Shown here: positions 17,384 to 26,136 of the stretch, one piece after another | Layout: every line of letters begins with the position of its first letter | Numbering within the stretch: the first letter of the stretch is position 1 | Assembly (NCBI GenBank): GCA_001899805.1 | Contig: MKWP01000015.1 | Coordinates: 372,001 to 436,000 of the forward strand | From: Lysobacterales bacterium 66-474 | GTDB lineage: Bacteria; Pseudomonadota; Gammaproteobacteria; Xanthomonadales; Rhodanobacteraceae | DNA length: 64,000 bases | Reading direction: 5' to 3' | The notes under the pieces: model-generated | Database searches by the model: none | Seen by the model: only the letters and a program-made list of their open reading frames with translations | What the model was told of the DNA's origin: nothing | Translations under genes and position numbers: made by a program

Positions 17384-18045
17384 GCGCCCGCGAACCACGC
17401 CTCGATTTCGGCGGCATCCACGGCGATCGCATCGGGCTGCCACGCCGCGGGATCAGCACCATCGAGATAACCCCACGCGGCCGCGACGGTATACATGCCG
17501 GCCGCGCGACCGGCCACGATGTCGCGCGGATCGTCGCCCACGAATACGCAACTCGCCGGCTCGACGCCAGCCAACCGGCATGCGTGTAGCAACGGCGCCG
17601 GATCGGGTTTGCGCTGCGGCAAGGTATCGCCACCGACCATCGCTGCCGCGCGCGACGCGTAACCCAGCTTCCGCATCACCTGTTCCACCAGGCCGGCGTT
17701 CTTGTTGCTGACCACGCCCCAGCGCACGCCCCGCGCCTCGAGCTTTTCCAGCAAGGTTTCGATGCCCGGAAAGACGTGCGTATTGACCATGCCGGTCGCG
17801 GCGTAAAGCTCGAGCAGGCGCGGCAACATGTCCTCCACCGCTGCTTCGTCGTTGCCTGCGGCGATGCGCAGGATTGCGCGCGCGCCGCGCGACACCACCT
17901 CGCGCACGTGCTCGAACCCAGGCACGGCGACGCCGCGTTCGCCGCACAACGCCGCCAGTGCATCGTGGATGTCACGCGCGGAATCGGCGAGCGTGCCATC
18001 GAGGTCGAAGAACATCCCGGACAAGGGCTTCGGCCACGGCTTCAC
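17380..18045 (-). CDS. gph: Phosphoglycolate phosphatase, HAD family
   Basis: This HAD phosphatase probably hydrolyses 2-phosphoglycolate. The 221-residue product shows motif I FFDLDGTLADS (nucleophilic aspartate), motif II VVSNKN, the motif III lysine in QRKPDP and motif IV VGDDPRDI. The GTG start at 18045 overlaps the ubiG stop as GTGA, giving the normal family length. An ATG at 18102 would overlap ubiG by 60 bases. UbiG-Gph pairing is common in gammaproteobacteria. Confidence 0.88.
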   Translation of the reverse strand: MKPWPKPLSGMFFDLDGTLADSARDIHDALAALCGERGVAVPGFEHVREVVSRGARAILRIAAGNDEAAVEDMLPRLLELYAATGMVNTHVFPGIETLLEKLEARGVRWGVVSNKNAGLVEQVMRKLGYASRAAAMVGGDTLPQRKPDPAPLLHACRLAGVEPASCVFVGDDPRDIVAGRAAGMYTVAAAWGYLDGADPAAWQPDAIAVDAAEIEAWFAGA

Positions 18046-18773
18046 ACGGCCGGCTTGGTCGCGGCCACCAGATAATTCACTGCCGTATGTGGTGTCAGCC
18101 ATGCTTTTCTATTCAATGGGTTGTAGGCGATTCCGGATATCTCGTCGAGTACCAGTCCGGTACGTCGCAGCAGCGCAGCAAGTTCGGAAGGCTTGATGAA
18201 CTGCCGGTAGTCGTGGGTACCGCGCGGCAACAGGCGCGCGATGTACTCGGCACCGACGATCGCGGTGGCGAAACTCGCGGGCGTGCGATTGAGGGTGGAC
18301 AGGAACAATTTGCCGCCGGGCTTCAGCAGCGCCGCAAGATCGGCGACCAATGCCGCCGGGTCGGGCACGTGTTCGATCAATTCCATGCAGCACACCGCGC
18401 CGAAGGCGGCGGGCTCGGCCACGGCCAAATCGCGCGACGAGCACAGCCGGTAGTCGATCGCGAGCGGTGCCGCCAGCGTGGCATTGGTTTCGTGGAGATG
18501 CAGCTTCGCCACCTCGATGACTTCCGGCGCCAGGTCGATCGCGGTGACATCCGCACCCGCTTTGGCCAGTGACTCGCTGAGCAGCCCGCCGCCACAACCG
18601 ACATCCGCCACACGGGCGCCGCGCAGGGCCACGCGTCCGGCCACGAACGCAAGGCGCACGGGATTCAAGTCATGCAGCGGGCGCGATTCTCCATCGGGAT
18701 CCCACCATCGGCTGGCCAGCTTGCCGAAGCGCGCCAGTTCTTCCGGGTCGGCGTTGGGGGCCGCAATGTTCAC
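18042..18773 (-). CDS. ubiG: Ubiquinone biosynthesis O-methyltransferase
   Basis: UbiG performs both O-methylations of ubiquinone synthesis using S-adenosylmethionine. The 243-residue product has SAM motif I VADVGCGGGLLSE, the acidic motif AIDLAPE, MELIEHVPDP, and the UbiG pattern WWDPDGESRPLHDLNPVR. The GTG at 18773 (VNIAAPNADPEE) was chosen because it overlaps the preceding stop as GTGA, like the next gene in the run. It sits downstream of mtaD, which recycles SAM by-products. Confidence 0.94.
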   Translation of the reverse strand: MNIAAPNADPEELARFGKLASRWWDPDGESRPLHDLNPVRLAFVAGRVALRGARVADVGCGGGLLSESLAKAGADVTAIDLAPEVIEVAKLHLHETNATLAAPLAIDYRLCSSRDLAVAEPAAFGAVCCMELIEHVPDPAALVADLAALLKPGGKLFLSTLNRTPASFATAIVGAEYIARLLPRGTHDYRQFIKPSELAALLRRTGLVLDEISGIAYNPLNRKAWLTPHTAVNYLVAATKPAV

Positions 18774-19039
18774 TTCGTTGCCACCTGCGTGACGTTCCAT
18801 TCGCGCACGGTGACTGCGGACGAACCCGTCAGATGCACCGGATCGGAAAAAGCCAGCGCCTGCGCGTTTTGAAATGACTCGGCTCGCAGCAGATAGGCGC
18901 CACCGGATTTGTCGGTGAACGGACCGAACGCTTGCAATGCCCCTCTGGCCTTCAAGGCATCGAGGTGTGCGTAGTGCGCGGCCAGCACATCCGGGTCGAA
19001 GCGCGCCGTGCGCATGGTGAGGACCAGATAAAGGTTCAT
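18770..19039 (-). CDS. YciI-like protein
   Basis: This 89-residue protein is a dimeric alpha-beta barrel of the YCII family, with the conserved histidine in HYAHLDAL and the aspartate in FGPFTDKSGG. The function of this family is mostly unknown; a few members are dehydrochlorinases or fused to other enzymes. Start MNLYLVLTM (19039) has GGAA seven bases before it; an ATG at 19054 touching the mtaD stop adds five residues. It is translationally linked to ubiG. Confidence 0.82.
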   Translation of the reverse strand: MNLYLVLTMRTARFDPDVLAAHYAHLDALKARGALQAFGPFTDKSGGAYLLRAESFQNAQALAFSDPVHLTGSSAVTVREWNVTQVATK

Positions 19040-19053
19040 CGGGATTCCATTCA

Positions 19054-20385
19054 TCAAAGTGCAGCGATCCGTTCGCGCCAGCGGCGGGCCTTTTCCAACA
19101 CGCCGGCGAGATCGAAATCGACCAGCGCACCATCATCGAGTTTGCGCACACCGTCGATCCACACATCGCTCACCTGCCGGCGCGACACCGCGTAGGCGAG
19201 GTGCGAAATCACATTGTAAAGCGGCTGGGTTTCGACCTCATCCATCCGCACCGCGACGAGATCGGCGCGTTTGCCGGACTCGATCGAACCGATCCGTTCG
19301 CCAAGCCCGATCGCATGCGCGCCGTTCAACGTGGCTGCACGCAATGCACAGGCGTCATCGAACGCGGCGGCATCGTTCGCCACGCCTTTCGCCAGCAATG
19401 CGGCGGTGCGCAGTTCGCCGAACATGTCGAGGTCGTTGTTGGACGCGCAACCATCGGTGCCCAGCGCGAGATTGACGCCGCCGCGGTGCAGTTTTTCCGC
19501 GGGGCAGAACCCCGAGGCGAGCTTGAGGTTCGATTCCGGGCAATGCACCACCGACACGCCCGTCTCCGCGCAAGCCGCGATCTCCGCATCGCTCACCTGC
19601 GTCATGTGCACGGCGATCAGGCGATCGTTGACCAGGCCGAGTTTTTGCAAACGCTGCATCGGGCGCAACCCGTGCTCGCGCTTGCTGTCTTCGACCTCCT
19701 GCGCGGTTTCCATCAAATGCAGGTGTACGGGGATATCGAGGTGGTCCGACAGCGTGCGGATGCGCGCGAAGGATTCATCGGCCACGGTGTAGGGCGCGTG
19801 CGGCCCGAAGCTGGTGCGGACCAGCGGGTCATCGCGGTACTGGTCGTGTACCGCCAGCGCGCGCTCGAAATATTCATCGCGCGTTTGCGCCCACGCGCTC
19901 GGAAACTCGATGATCGGCAAGCCGACCACCGCGCGGAAACCGTGCGCCTTGTACGTCGCAGCTTGCGCGTCCGGAAAGAAATAGTTTTCGTTGCAGCAGG
20001 TGGTACCGCCGCGCAGCATCTCGGCGATCGCGAGTTCCACGCCGTCGCGCACGAATCCCGGCCCGATCACCTTCGCTTCGACCGGCCAGATGTGTTCCTG
20101 CAGCCACGTCATCAGCGGCAGGTCGTCCGCAAGACCGCGCAAGAGCACCATCGGGTTGTGGGAGTGCGCGTTGACCAGCCCCGGGATCAGCGCGTGTTCG
20201 GGCAAGTCGATGCGCTCGCGCGGCATGTATTTCTTCGAAGCGTCATCGCGCGGCAACACTTCGACGATCGCGCCGGCGTTGATCGCGACCGCGTGATCTT
20301 CGAGCACCACGCGATCGGGCTGGATCGGAACGACCCAGCGGGCGGAGATCAGGAGGTCGACCGAGTGCAGATGTGGCGCATTCAT
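19054..20385 (-). CDS. mtaD: 5'-methylthioadenosine/S-adenosylhomocysteine deaminase family
   Basis: This TRZ/ATZ-type amidohydrolase of 443 residues most likely deaminates methylthioadenosine or S-adenosylhomocysteine. The metal ligands are visible: NAHSHNPM, PHAPYT with ETAQEVEDS, VHMTQ, and LGTDGCASNNDLDMF with the catalytic aspartate. Start MNAPHLHS precedes the first strand; an upstream extension is repeat sequence. It is the first gene of the coupled run mtaD-YciI-ubiG-gph-synthase-folE2. A guanine-deaminase-like role is a less likely alternative. Confidence 0.86.
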   Translation of the reverse strand: MNAPHLHSVDLLISARWVVPIQPDRVVLEDHAVAINAGAIVEVLPRDDASKKYMPRERIDLPEHALIPGLVNAHSHNPMVLLRGLADDLPLMTWLQEHIWPVEAKVIGPGFVRDGVELAIAEMLRGGTTCCNENYFFPDAQAATYKAHGFRAVVGLPIIEFPSAWAQTRDEYFERALAVHDQYRDDPLVRTSFGPHAPYTVADESFARIRTLSDHLDIPVHLHLMETAQEVEDSKREHGLRPMQRLQKLGLVNDRLIAVHMTQVSDAEIAACAETGVSVVHCPESNLKLASGFCPAEKLHRGGVNLALGTDGCASNNDLDMFGELRTAALLAKGVANDAAAFDDACALRAATLNGAHAIGLGERIGSIESGKRADLVAVRMDEVETQPLYNVISHLAYAVSRRQVSDVWIDGVRKLDDGALVDFDLAGVLEKARRWRERIAAL

Positions 20386-20404
20386 CGTGATGGAAAGCCA
20401 CTGG

Positions 20405-20473
20405 ACCCCGGCCTTCGCCGGGGTGATTGATTCGCCATGCAATTCGCTAAGCGAATTTGCTGCGAATCAATCA
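20405..20473 (-). terminator. Nested palindromes at the 3' end of efp
   Basis: The efp stop codon begins a perfect 12-pair inverted repeat (20462-20473 with 20424-20435) that encloses a second, AATTCGCT/AGCGAATT (20441-20448 with 20450-20457). Just beyond lies the REP-like hairpin ACCCCGGC-CTTC-GCCGGGGT (20405-20424). The structure could end or protect the efp transcript, but no T-run follows. Confidence 0.5.
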
Positions 20474-21037
20474 TTTCACGCGACCAACGTACTCGCCGGT
20501 GCGGGTATCCACGCGGATCACCTCGTCCTGGTTCACGAACAGCGGCACGCGCACGGTGGCACCGGTTTCGAGTTTGGCCGGCTTGCCGCCGCCGCCCGAG
20601 GTGTCGCCACGCACGCCGGGATCCGTTTCGGCGATTTTCAGTTCCACGAAATTGGGCGGCGCAACCGCCAGCGGCACCCCATTCCAGAACGTGACGATGC
20701 ATTCCTCTTCGCCCTTCAGCCACTGTGCGGCGTCGCCCACGGCGTTCTTGTCGGCGGTGTGCTGCTCGTAGCTGGCCGGGTCCATGAAGTGCCAGAACTC
20801 GCCGTCGTTGTAGAGGTATTGCATGTCGGTATCGACCACGTCGGCACCCTCGACCGAGTCGGTCGCCTTCATGGTTTTTTCCGTGGTGCGGCCGTTCTTG
20901 AGGTTGCGGATCCTGATGCGGGTGAACGCCTGGCCCTTGCCGGGCTTGATGAAATCCGCGCCGACGATCACGTAGGGATCGCCGTCGACGATGATCTTCA
21001 AGCCGTTCTTGACGTCGTTCAGACCATAACTGGCCAT
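20471..21037 (-). CDS. efp: Elongation factor P
   Basis: EF-P enters the ribosomal E site and rescues ribosomes stalled at polyproline. The 188-residue product has the three beta-barrel domains and the modified lysine 34 in IKPGKGQAF. That lysine type is beta-lysylated by EpmA with lysine made by EpmB, whose gene lies divergently next door. The C-terminal domain carries [20 protein letters not shown]. The start [10 protein letters not shown] is the family start. Confidence 0.97.
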   Translation of the reverse strand: MASYGLNDVKNGLKIIVDGDPYVIVGADFIKPGKGQAFTRIRIRNLKNGRTTEKTMKATDSVEGADVVDTDMQYLYNDGEFWHFMDPASYEQHTADKNAVGDAAQWLKGEEECIVTFWNGVPLAVAPPNFVELKIAETDPGVRGDTSGGGGKPAKLETGATVRVPLFVNQDEVIRVDTRTGEYVGRVK

Positions 21038-21150
21038 GCTGCTTGCTCCGTGGATGCGTGGGGCCGTCCGTGCCGTGATGGCCCTGACCGGACGACTGAC
21101 CTAAAATGAGGGGTTTACCGAGCCCGTGAAGGCCGGGGCACAAGCCCGCC

Positions 21151-22314
21151 ATGATAACCGCAATCGGCCAATCCACGCAGCCGATCACATCGAACACTCT
21201 GGAGAAATCCATCCGGGATTTTCCAGAGCACGCCGAGTCCGGCACGTGTCCGGACTCGGCTTCGACGGATCAAACGCCCCTTGCGTTTGATTCGCGCGCG
21301 GCGCGTCCTTGCGCCGCGAAAATCCCGAACCCGGAATTTTCCCTGCCCGACTGGCGCCAATCCTTGCGCGATGCGGTCACCGACCCGCGCGAACTGCTGG
21401 CACTGGTGGGGCTGTCGCAACTCGCCGACCGCCTGCCGGATAACGACGCCGGCTTCCCCCTGAAGGTGCCGCGCGGCTTCGTCGCCCGGATGCGCCAGGG
21501 CGATCCGCATGATCCCCTGTTGCTGCAGGTGTTGCCGCAACTGACCGAATTGAACGACGCACAAGGTTTCGTCGACGACGCCGTGGGCGACCTCGCGGCA
21601 CTGGCCGGCCATGGCGTACTGCACAAATACGCAGGGCGTGCGCTGCTGATCGCAGCGGGTTCCTGCGCGGTCAATTGCCGGTATTGCTTCCGTCGACACT
21701 TCCCCTACGCCGAGGAGCTGGCCGCCAGCCACGCCTGGCGCGAGGCGGTTGCCTGCCTCGCTGCCGACACCTCGATCCGCGAGGTGATCCTGTCGGGCGG
21801 CGACCCGTTGGTGCTGTCGACACAAAAGTTGACAGAGCTCACGGAAGCGCTGCGAACGACTCCGCACATTGACCGCCTGCGCATCCATTCCCGCCTGCCG
21901 GTGGTGCTGCCGGAACGCATCGACGATGCCTTCCTCGCATGGCTGTCCGGCCTGCCGTTGCAGCGCGTCGTGGTGATCCATGCAAACCACCCTGACGAGC
22001 TGGACGCCAGCGTTGGCGCGGCTTGCACGCGTTTGCGCGAAGCCGGCGCGACGCTGCTCAACCAGTCGGTACTGCTGCGCGGCGTCAACGACGACGACGC
22101 TGCACTGGCCGAACTGTCCGAGCGGCTGTTTGCCTTCGGCGTGCTGCCCTACTACCTGCACCAGCTCGACCGGGTGCGCGGCACGGCCCATTTCGAAGTG
22201 CCCGATGTGCGTGCCCGCGAACTGGTCGGCATGTTGCGTGCACGGCTTCCGGGGTATCTTGTGCCGCGGCTGGTGCGCGAAGTGCCGGGCGAACGCGCGA
22301 AACGCCCGTTGTGA
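21151..22314 (+). CDS. epmB: EF-P (R)-beta-lysylation enzyme EpmB, lysine 2,3-aminomutase family
   Basis: EpmB is a radical-SAM, PLP-dependent enzyme that turns L-lysine into beta-lysine for EF-P. The 387-residue product has the iron-sulfur motif CAVNCRYC (cysteines 172, 176 and 179), FRRHFPYAEE, SGGDPLVLS, and a late region with RIHSRLPVVLPERI and PYYLHQLDRVRG. It is about 45 residues longer than the E. coli enzyme. The excess lies at residues about 16-64, between the short N-terminus and SLPDWRQSLRDAVTDP, and is encoded by five consecutive hairpins. No ATG occurs between that insert and the core, so the insert is probably translated. Confidence 0.92.
   Translation: MITAIGQSTQPITSNTLEKSIRDFPEHAESGTCPDSASTDQTPLAFDSRAARPCAAKIPNPEFSLPDWRQSLRDAVTDPRELLALVGLSQLADRLPDNDAGFPLKVPRGFVARMRQGDPHDPLLLQVLPQLTELNDAQGFVDDAVGDLAALAGHGVLHKYAGRALLIAAGSCAVNCRYCFRRHFPYAEELAASHAWREAVACLAADTSIREVILSGGDPLVLSTQKLTELTEALRTTPHIDRLRIHSRLPVVLPERIDDAFLAWLSGLPLQRVVVIHANHPDELDASVGAACTRLREAGATLLNQSVLLRGVNDDDAALAELSERLFAFGVLPYYLHQLDRVRGTAHFEVPDVRARELVGMLRARLPGYLVPRLVREVPGERAKRPL
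21197..21341. repeat. Five tandem palindromes inside the epmB coding region
   Basis: In order: CTCTGGA...TCCAGAG (21197-21228); GCCGAGTCCGG/CCGGACTCGGC (21232-21242 with 21250-21260, perfect); ATCAAACGC/GCGTTTGAT (21269-21277 with 21283-21291, perfect); CGCGGCGC/GCGCCGCG (21297-21304 with 21311-21318, perfect); and GAAAAT...ATTTTC (21318-21341). Every base of the insert belongs to a hairpin and the reading frame stays open. Confidence 0.8.
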
Positions 22315-22495
22315 CGCGCAAGCTGGCGCCGTCGCTGCCGATAAGGTACAAAAGCCTTTCCGCTGGAGCGGAACCGCGAAGACCCGCGCGCGGCTTCAAC
22401 CGGGGAACTGTTCGCGTGTTGCCGATCCGGACCTTGCAAGCGTCCGGTCAACCGGTCGCACGGCTTCACCCAGGGATTTCTGTCAAAGGCCGTCC

Positions 22496-24568
22496 ATGCT
22501 GCCCGAACCCATCACCAAGCTGATCATCGCCGAGGATCAGGCCGAGGACGCCGAGCAGATCATCAGCGTGCTGCGCAACAGCGGCATCGCGCTGCGCCCG
22601 CAACGCATCTCGACCGAAGAGGAACTGGCGGCTTCGCTGGAATCGTTCACGCCGGACCTGGTGCTGGCCAACCCGGGCTGCAAGGACATCACCCTTGCCG
22701 CAATCGGCCGCGCGCTCGACGCCACCGGCAAGGACGTCGCGCTGCTGGCGCTCACCGACAAGCTCACCGACGACGTGGTCGCCGGTATCCTCGCGGACGG
22801 CAACGTGCGCGGCATCGCGTTGCGCAACCGCCACGACCAGTTGCAGGCGGTGGTGCGGCGTGAACTCGATTCGCTCAACACCCGCCGCAACGTGCGCCGG
22901 CTGGAAGCGAGCTTGCGCGAATCGGAACGCCGCTGCGATTCGCTGCTGGATTCCTCGCGCGATCCGATCGCCTACATCCACGAAGGCACCCACGTCCGCG
23001 CCAACAACGCGTACCTTGAGATGTTCGGCTTCGAGGGTTTCGAGGACGTCGAGGGGCTGACCATCCTCGACCTGATCGCGCCGCAACACACCGCCGACTT
23101 CAAGGACCTGCTGAAACGCCTTGCGCGCGGCGAAAAGCCGCCGCCGAAGCTCGACCTCACCGCGCAGCGCGGCGACGGCAGCACCTTCGAGGCGGTGATG
23201 GAGTTTGCCCCCGCGACCTACGAGGGCGAGCCCTGCCAGCAGATCGTGTTCCGTTTGCCGGCCACGGCCAACAGCGAGACCGAGAAGGAACTGCACCGGC
23301 TGAAGACCGGCGATCCGCTGACCGGCCTCTACAACCGCACCCACTTCATCGAACTGGTCGACGAGGCCGTGGCACGCGCGATCGACGGCGCCACCGACCA
23401 GGCGTTGTTGCTGCTGGAACCCGACAACTACCGTAGCGTCATCGACACCGTCGGCATCACCGGCGCCGACGACGTGCTGCGCCAGCTCGCCGGCACCATC
23501 AAGCAGCGCCTCGGCGAATCGGATCGCGCCGGGCGCATCGGCGACCATTCGTTCGGCATCCTGCTGTCCGGGCACGCGCAGGCCGACGTGCAGCAGATCG
23601 CCGAATTGCTGCGCGCCAGCGCCGAAACCGCGATCATCGAGGCCGGTGGACGCTCCACCAGCCTGACCATCAGCGTCGGCGGCAGCCTGCTCGGCGAGAA
23701 GAACGCCAAGTCGCAGGTGCTGCTGTCGCTGGCCGACGATGCCTTGCGCGCCGCCGCCGGACAGGGCGGCAACCGCATCGACATCCACGACCCTGCCGCG
23801 GCCGACAAGGCCGAGGCTGCGCGCCAGCAGCAATGGCTGGACATGATCGACAGCGCGCTGGAACAGGACGGCTTCATTCTGTACTACCAGCCGGTGGTCA
23901 ACCTGCAGGGCGAGGAAGGCGAGTTCTACGAAGTGCTGTTGCGGATGCGCGGCCCCACCGAGGAGGTGATGCCGGCGCACTTCATGCCGATCGCCGAACG
24001 CAACGACCGCCTGCTGGCGATCGACCGCTGGGTGATCGAACACGCGATCACGGCGTTGGGCAACCGCGCCGGCGAATCCAAACCGACCACGCTGTTCATC
24101 AAGCTCTCGACCTTGACCCTGCACGACGAAACCCTCGCCAACTGGGTGGACGCCAAGCTCGCCGCGGCCAACGTCAAGGCTTCGCAACTGGTATTCGAGG
24201 TGCCCGAAGCCAAGGTGATGACCTGCCTGAAACCCGCACGCGAGTTCGTCGATCGCTGGCGCAAGAGCGGCGGCGGTTTCGGGCTCGAACAATTCGGTTC
24301 GGGCCTCAACTCGTTCCAGGCCCTGAAGCACATCGACGCCGATTACCTGAAGATCGACCGCGCACTGACCACCGACCTCGCCCACCACGCCGACAACGAA
24401 CAGAAGGTGCGCGAACTGTGTTCGCAGGCGCATGCTGCCGGCAAGCGCATCGTGGTCGAATGGATCGAGGAAGCTTCCAGCATGCCGACCCTGTTCTCGG
24501 CCGGCGTCAACTTCGCGCAAGGCAACTTCCTGGCCTCGCCGTCGTCCGAAATGCGCGCGGTGACCTGA
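22496..24568 (+). CDS. fimX: FimX-type c-di-GMP receptor (REC-PAS-GGDEF-EAL, degenerate)
   Basis: FimX binds c-di-GMP and drives type IV pilus assembly at the pole with PilZ and PilB. The 690-residue product has the family's length and order: a receiver-like domain at about 1-125, PAS (about 150-260), GGDEF (about 275-430) and EAL (about 445-690). The GGDEF site reads IGDHSF (residues 346-351) and the EAL site reads EVLLRM near 478, so neither cyclase nor phosphodiesterase activity is expected, as in known FimX. ATG 22496 precedes LPEPITKLIIAEDQ; longer in-frame starts overlap epmB. The 181-base gap before it shows nothing clear. Confidence 0.9.
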   Translation: MLPEPITKLIIAEDQAEDAEQIISVLRNSGIALRPQRISTEEELAASLESFTPDLVLANPGCKDITLAAIGRALDATGKDVALLALTDKLTDDVVAGILADGNVRGIALRNRHDQLQAVVRRELDSLNTRRNVRRLEASLRESERRCDSLLDSSRDPIAYIHEGTHVRANNAYLEMFGFEGFEDVEGLTILDLIAPQHTADFKDLLKRLARGEKPPPKLDLTAQRGDGSTFEAVMEFAPATYEGEPCQQIVFRLPATANSETEKELHRLKTGDPLTGLYNRTHFIELVDEAVARAIDGATDQALLLLEPDNYRSVIDTVGITGADDVLRQLAGTIKQRLGESDRAGRIGDHSFGILLSGHAQADVQQIAELLRASAETAIIEAGGRSTSLTISVGGSLLGEKNAKSQVLLSLADDALRAAAGQGGNRIDIHDPAAADKAEAARQQQWLDMIDSALEQDGFILYYQPVVNLQGEEGEFYEVLLRMRGPTEEVMPAHFMPIAERNDRLLAIDRWVIEHAITALGNRAGESKPTTLFIKLSTLTLHDETLANWVDAKLAAANVKASQLVFEVPEAKVMTCLKPAREFVDRWRKSGGGFGLEQFGSGLNSFQALKHIDADYLKIDRALTTDLAHHADNEQKVRELCSQAHAAGKRIVVEWIEEASSMPTLFSAGVNFAQGNFLASPSSEMRAVT

Positions 24569-24659
24569 GCGCGCAACGCCGCGCGCGCGAACCGTGGACG
24601 ATCGCGCGAATCTGGATCAAACTTGCGGCATGGTCGCCGCGCCCCGCCCCGTTCCCGCA

Positions 24660-25421
24660 ATGCCAAGACTCGCCTTCGTCGCTTCCGCGTCGGACAAGGC
24701 GCGCGCGGCCTGCGACCAGTTGCAGGATCGCTACGGCGCGGTGGCGCCCGCCGAGGCCGACGCCATCGTCGCGCTGGGCGGCGATGGCTTCATGCTGCGC
24801 ACCCTGCACGCGCAGCTCGGCCACGGCCTGCCGGTGTACGGCATGAAACTCGGTCGCGTCGGCTTCCTGATGAACCGCTACCAGTTCGACGAACTCCCCG
24901 CGCGGATCGCGGCCGCGCGCCCGGCCGTGCTGCACCCGTTGGAAATGCACGTGCGGCAACGCGACGGCACCGTGGTGGAGGCGCTGGCCTTCAACGAAAT
25001 CTCGCTGCTGCGGCAAACCAACCAGGCGGCGCACATCGAAGTGGCGCTGAACGGCGAAGTGAAGCTGGCCAACCTGATCTGCGACGGCCTGCTGGTCGCG
25101 ACCCCCGCGGGTTCCACCGCCTACAACCTGTCCGCGCACGGACCGATCCTGCCACTGGACGCGAACGTGCTGGCGTTGACGCCGATCAGCCCGTTCCGTC
25201 CGCGCCGCTGGCGCGGCGCGCTGCTGCCGGTCGCCACCCGGATCGGCCTGCGCACATTGGAACCGGACCACCGCCCCGTCAGCGCCACCGCCGACTTCCA
25301 CGAAGTGCGCGATGCGGTGGAAATCAGCGTGCGCCAGGCACGCGAGCGCGCCATCACCCTGCTGTTCGATCCCGAACGCAGCCTCGCGCAGCGGATTCTC
25401 GACGAACAATTCGAGTTGTAG
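24660..25421 (+). CDS. nadK: NAD kinase
   Basis: NadK phosphorylates NAD to NADP. The 253-residue product has the GGDG motif in VALGGDGFMLRTLH, the NE pair in FNEISLLR, and the second nucleotide motif TPAGSTAYNLSAHGPIL. Start MPRLAFVAS is family-like; an upstream in-frame ATG at 24594 would add 22 poorly conserved residues. It follows fimX on the same strand by 91 bases. Confidence 0.95.
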   Translation: MPRLAFVASASDKARAACDQLQDRYGAVAPAEADAIVALGGDGFMLRTLHAQLGHGLPVYGMKLGRVGFLMNRYQFDELPARIAAARPAVLHPLEMHVRQRDGTVVEALAFNEISLLRQTNQAAHIEVALNGEVKLANLICDGLLVATPAGSTAYNLSAHGPILPLDANVLALTPISPFRPRRWRGALLPVATRIGLRTLEPDHRPVSATADFHEVRDAVEISVRQARERAITLLFDPERSLAQRILDEQFEL

Positions 25422-25530
25422 GCACTCGACCCGAGTCGCCGTACATTCGCGGAACGCCGGCCTGTTGGCGACGCCGTCGAGCGTTGCGGACCCCGTTTGG
25501 TGCTTCTCGTGACAGCTCCTGATTGCTCCG

Positions 25531-25544
25531 TGACAGCGCTGTCA
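25531..25544. promoter_or_regulatory. Operator-like palindrome TGACAGCGCTGTCA
   Basis: This perfect 14-base palindrome has the central AGCGCT typical of LacI-family operators for sugar regulators. A direct partial copy GTGACAGC lies 21 bases upstream at 25510. Confidence 0.6.
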
Positions 25545-25712
25545 TGAAAGCCGCCTGCCGTGACCTGCACGGGTAGCCGTTTTGGCGACACCCATCTTGC
25601 CGGCCGCCAGATTGCATTGCGATGCCACGCGACAACGCCACGCGAGGCCCATTCGCGCTCGATGTCCCGCGCCCCAGGCAGCCGTCCAGTGCGCGCATGG
25701 TGCAGCGCAAAT

Positions 25713-25726
25713 TGACAGCGCTGTCT
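25713..25726. promoter_or_regulatory. Second operator-like palindrome TGACAGCGCTGTCT
   Basis: It matches the first copy in 13 of 14 bases, 182 bases downstream. The spacing would allow looping by a tetrameric LacI-type repressor; this is inference. Confidence 0.6.
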
Positions 25727-25922
25727 TTTCTGGCGCAGACTTTGCGGTGCGCCCCATTGGGGATGACAGGTATGGGTGCGGTGGCATCGTCGTGCGTTGC
25801 GTTGGAGTGGGCAAGCAAACCGTCAAGGGCCACGAAGCCGGCCGGCTCGAGTGCGCGCGACAGAACGGACCCTGGGTGCGGCGAGCTGGCGTGTCGCCGC
25901 AGCGCGCGTCACAAGTTTTCCG

Positions 25923-25936
25923 TGACACAGGTGTCC
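25923..25936. promoter_or_regulatory. Third, weaker operator-like site TGACACAGGTGTCC
   Basis: The half-sites TGACA and TGTC are kept with another four-base centre. It is closest to the receptor gene (about 200 bases). Confidence 0.4.
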
Positions 25937-26136
25937 GGAGGTTCGTCGACATTGCTTCACCTGCGGAAGAAGCGCGCAACGCATCTCGCCATCCGCGATA
26001 CATCGAGAGAGCTTGATGGTTCAAGGGGAATTTCGCGCACGCCTGAATGCGCGGTTTTCACTTCACGAAAATGGAAAGGCTGGTCAAAGACCCGCCTCGT
26101 GCACTGTTACCAACTATCCATCGCTGGAGGTGAGTC

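Larger units (their letters stand above)
25422..26136. other. Regulatory gap before the carbohydrate locus
   Basis: These 715 bases carry no convincing gene; several frames are open but lack motifs and good ribosome sites. Three operator-like palindromes of one type are listed separately. A strong ribosome site GGAGGTGA lies at the right end, five bases before the TonB receptor start. Confidence 0.6.

Noticed and set aside
17380-18102. ATG at 18102 as the start of gph
   Set aside because: It would overlap ubiG by 60 bases; the GTG at 18045 gives the GTGA overlap seen at neighbouring junctions and normal length.
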